NCBI GenBank assembly: GCA_964552765.1
Contig: CAZKIA010000028.1
Location: 1-5,976 of the forward strand
Origin: JAPUDQ01 sp964552765
Lineage (GTDB): Bacteria > Patescibacteriota > Saccharimonadia > Saccharimonadales > Saccharimonadaceae
Length of the DNA stretch: 5,976 nt
Reading direction: 5' to 3'
Part shown: in pieces, positions 5,947 to 5,976 of the stretch
Layout of the letters: every line of letters begins with the position of its first letter
Position numbering within the stretch: the stretch's first letter is position 1
Notes under the pieces: model-generated
Told to the model about the DNA's origin: nothing
What the model saw: only the letters and a program-made list of their open reading frames with translations
Databases searched by the model: none
Made by a program: the position numbers and the translations under genes

Positions 5947-5976
5947 TTGCTGCACCTGGCATTGATTTGCCCGAAG

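Noticed and set aside
5888..5965. 25-codon open frame starting ATG right after the four-helix-bundle gene
   Set aside because: It runs through the heptamer array and the hairpin, lacks a ribosome-binding site and has a composition dictated by the repeats.
5925..5976. C-terminal end of a minus-strand gene entering from the right (16 codons then TAG)
   Set aside because: The frame is open from the edge to the stop at 5925-5927 and would make the heptamer array lie between convergent genes, but 16 residues are too few to judge and a plus-strand frame (from GTG 5890) is also open to the edge.

Overview
The window most resembles the genome of a Patescibacteria (CPR) member, probably Candidatus Saccharibacteria (TM7). 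This is inferred from gene content, without any database search. The evidence is a large secreted protein with a tandem Cys-paired repeat and a C-terminal LPSTGP sorting signal, a small DUF5663-type protein, a stand-alone four-helix-bundle (23S rRNA intervening-sequence type) gene, and a very large protein of unknown function with membrane segments and a LysM-like module of a kind I recall from this group. TGA is not read as an amino acid in any gene, so the genetic code looks standard, unlike Gracilibacteria and Absconditabacteria. All four genes lie on the + strand.

Layout. Positions 19-2115 encode a 698-aa sortase-anchored surface protein: signal peptide, N-terminal beta domain, DUF11-like domain, PKD/Ig-like domain, five 29-residue Cys-bracketed modules, then the sorting signal. 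Positions 2116-2224 hold a GC-rich stretch that can fold into three successive hairpins, followed by a perfect 12-bp intrinsic terminator. A weak promoter (2242-2270) precedes a 908-aa protein (2304-5030) with a charged helical N-terminal half, two hydrophobic regions and a long low-complexity C-terminal part that is probably outside the membrane. A perfect TATAAT -10 box sits directly behind its stop codon and probably drives a 142-aa DUF5663 protein (5071-5499). Two bases after that stop begins a block of heptamer repeats; a matching block in inverted orientation follows the four-helix-bundle gene (5543-5887). The last 47 bases contain a small hairpin and no gene I can support.

How the genes may work together. 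The first two genes look like cell-envelope or surface components, which fits the contact-dependent lifestyle of these episymbionts, but the terminator and promoter between them argue for separate transcription. The four-helix-bundle gene, bracketed closely by inverted heptamer arrays, looks like an inserted unit rather than part of an operon. I found no CRISPR array, tRNA, rRNA, transposase or recognised defence gene.
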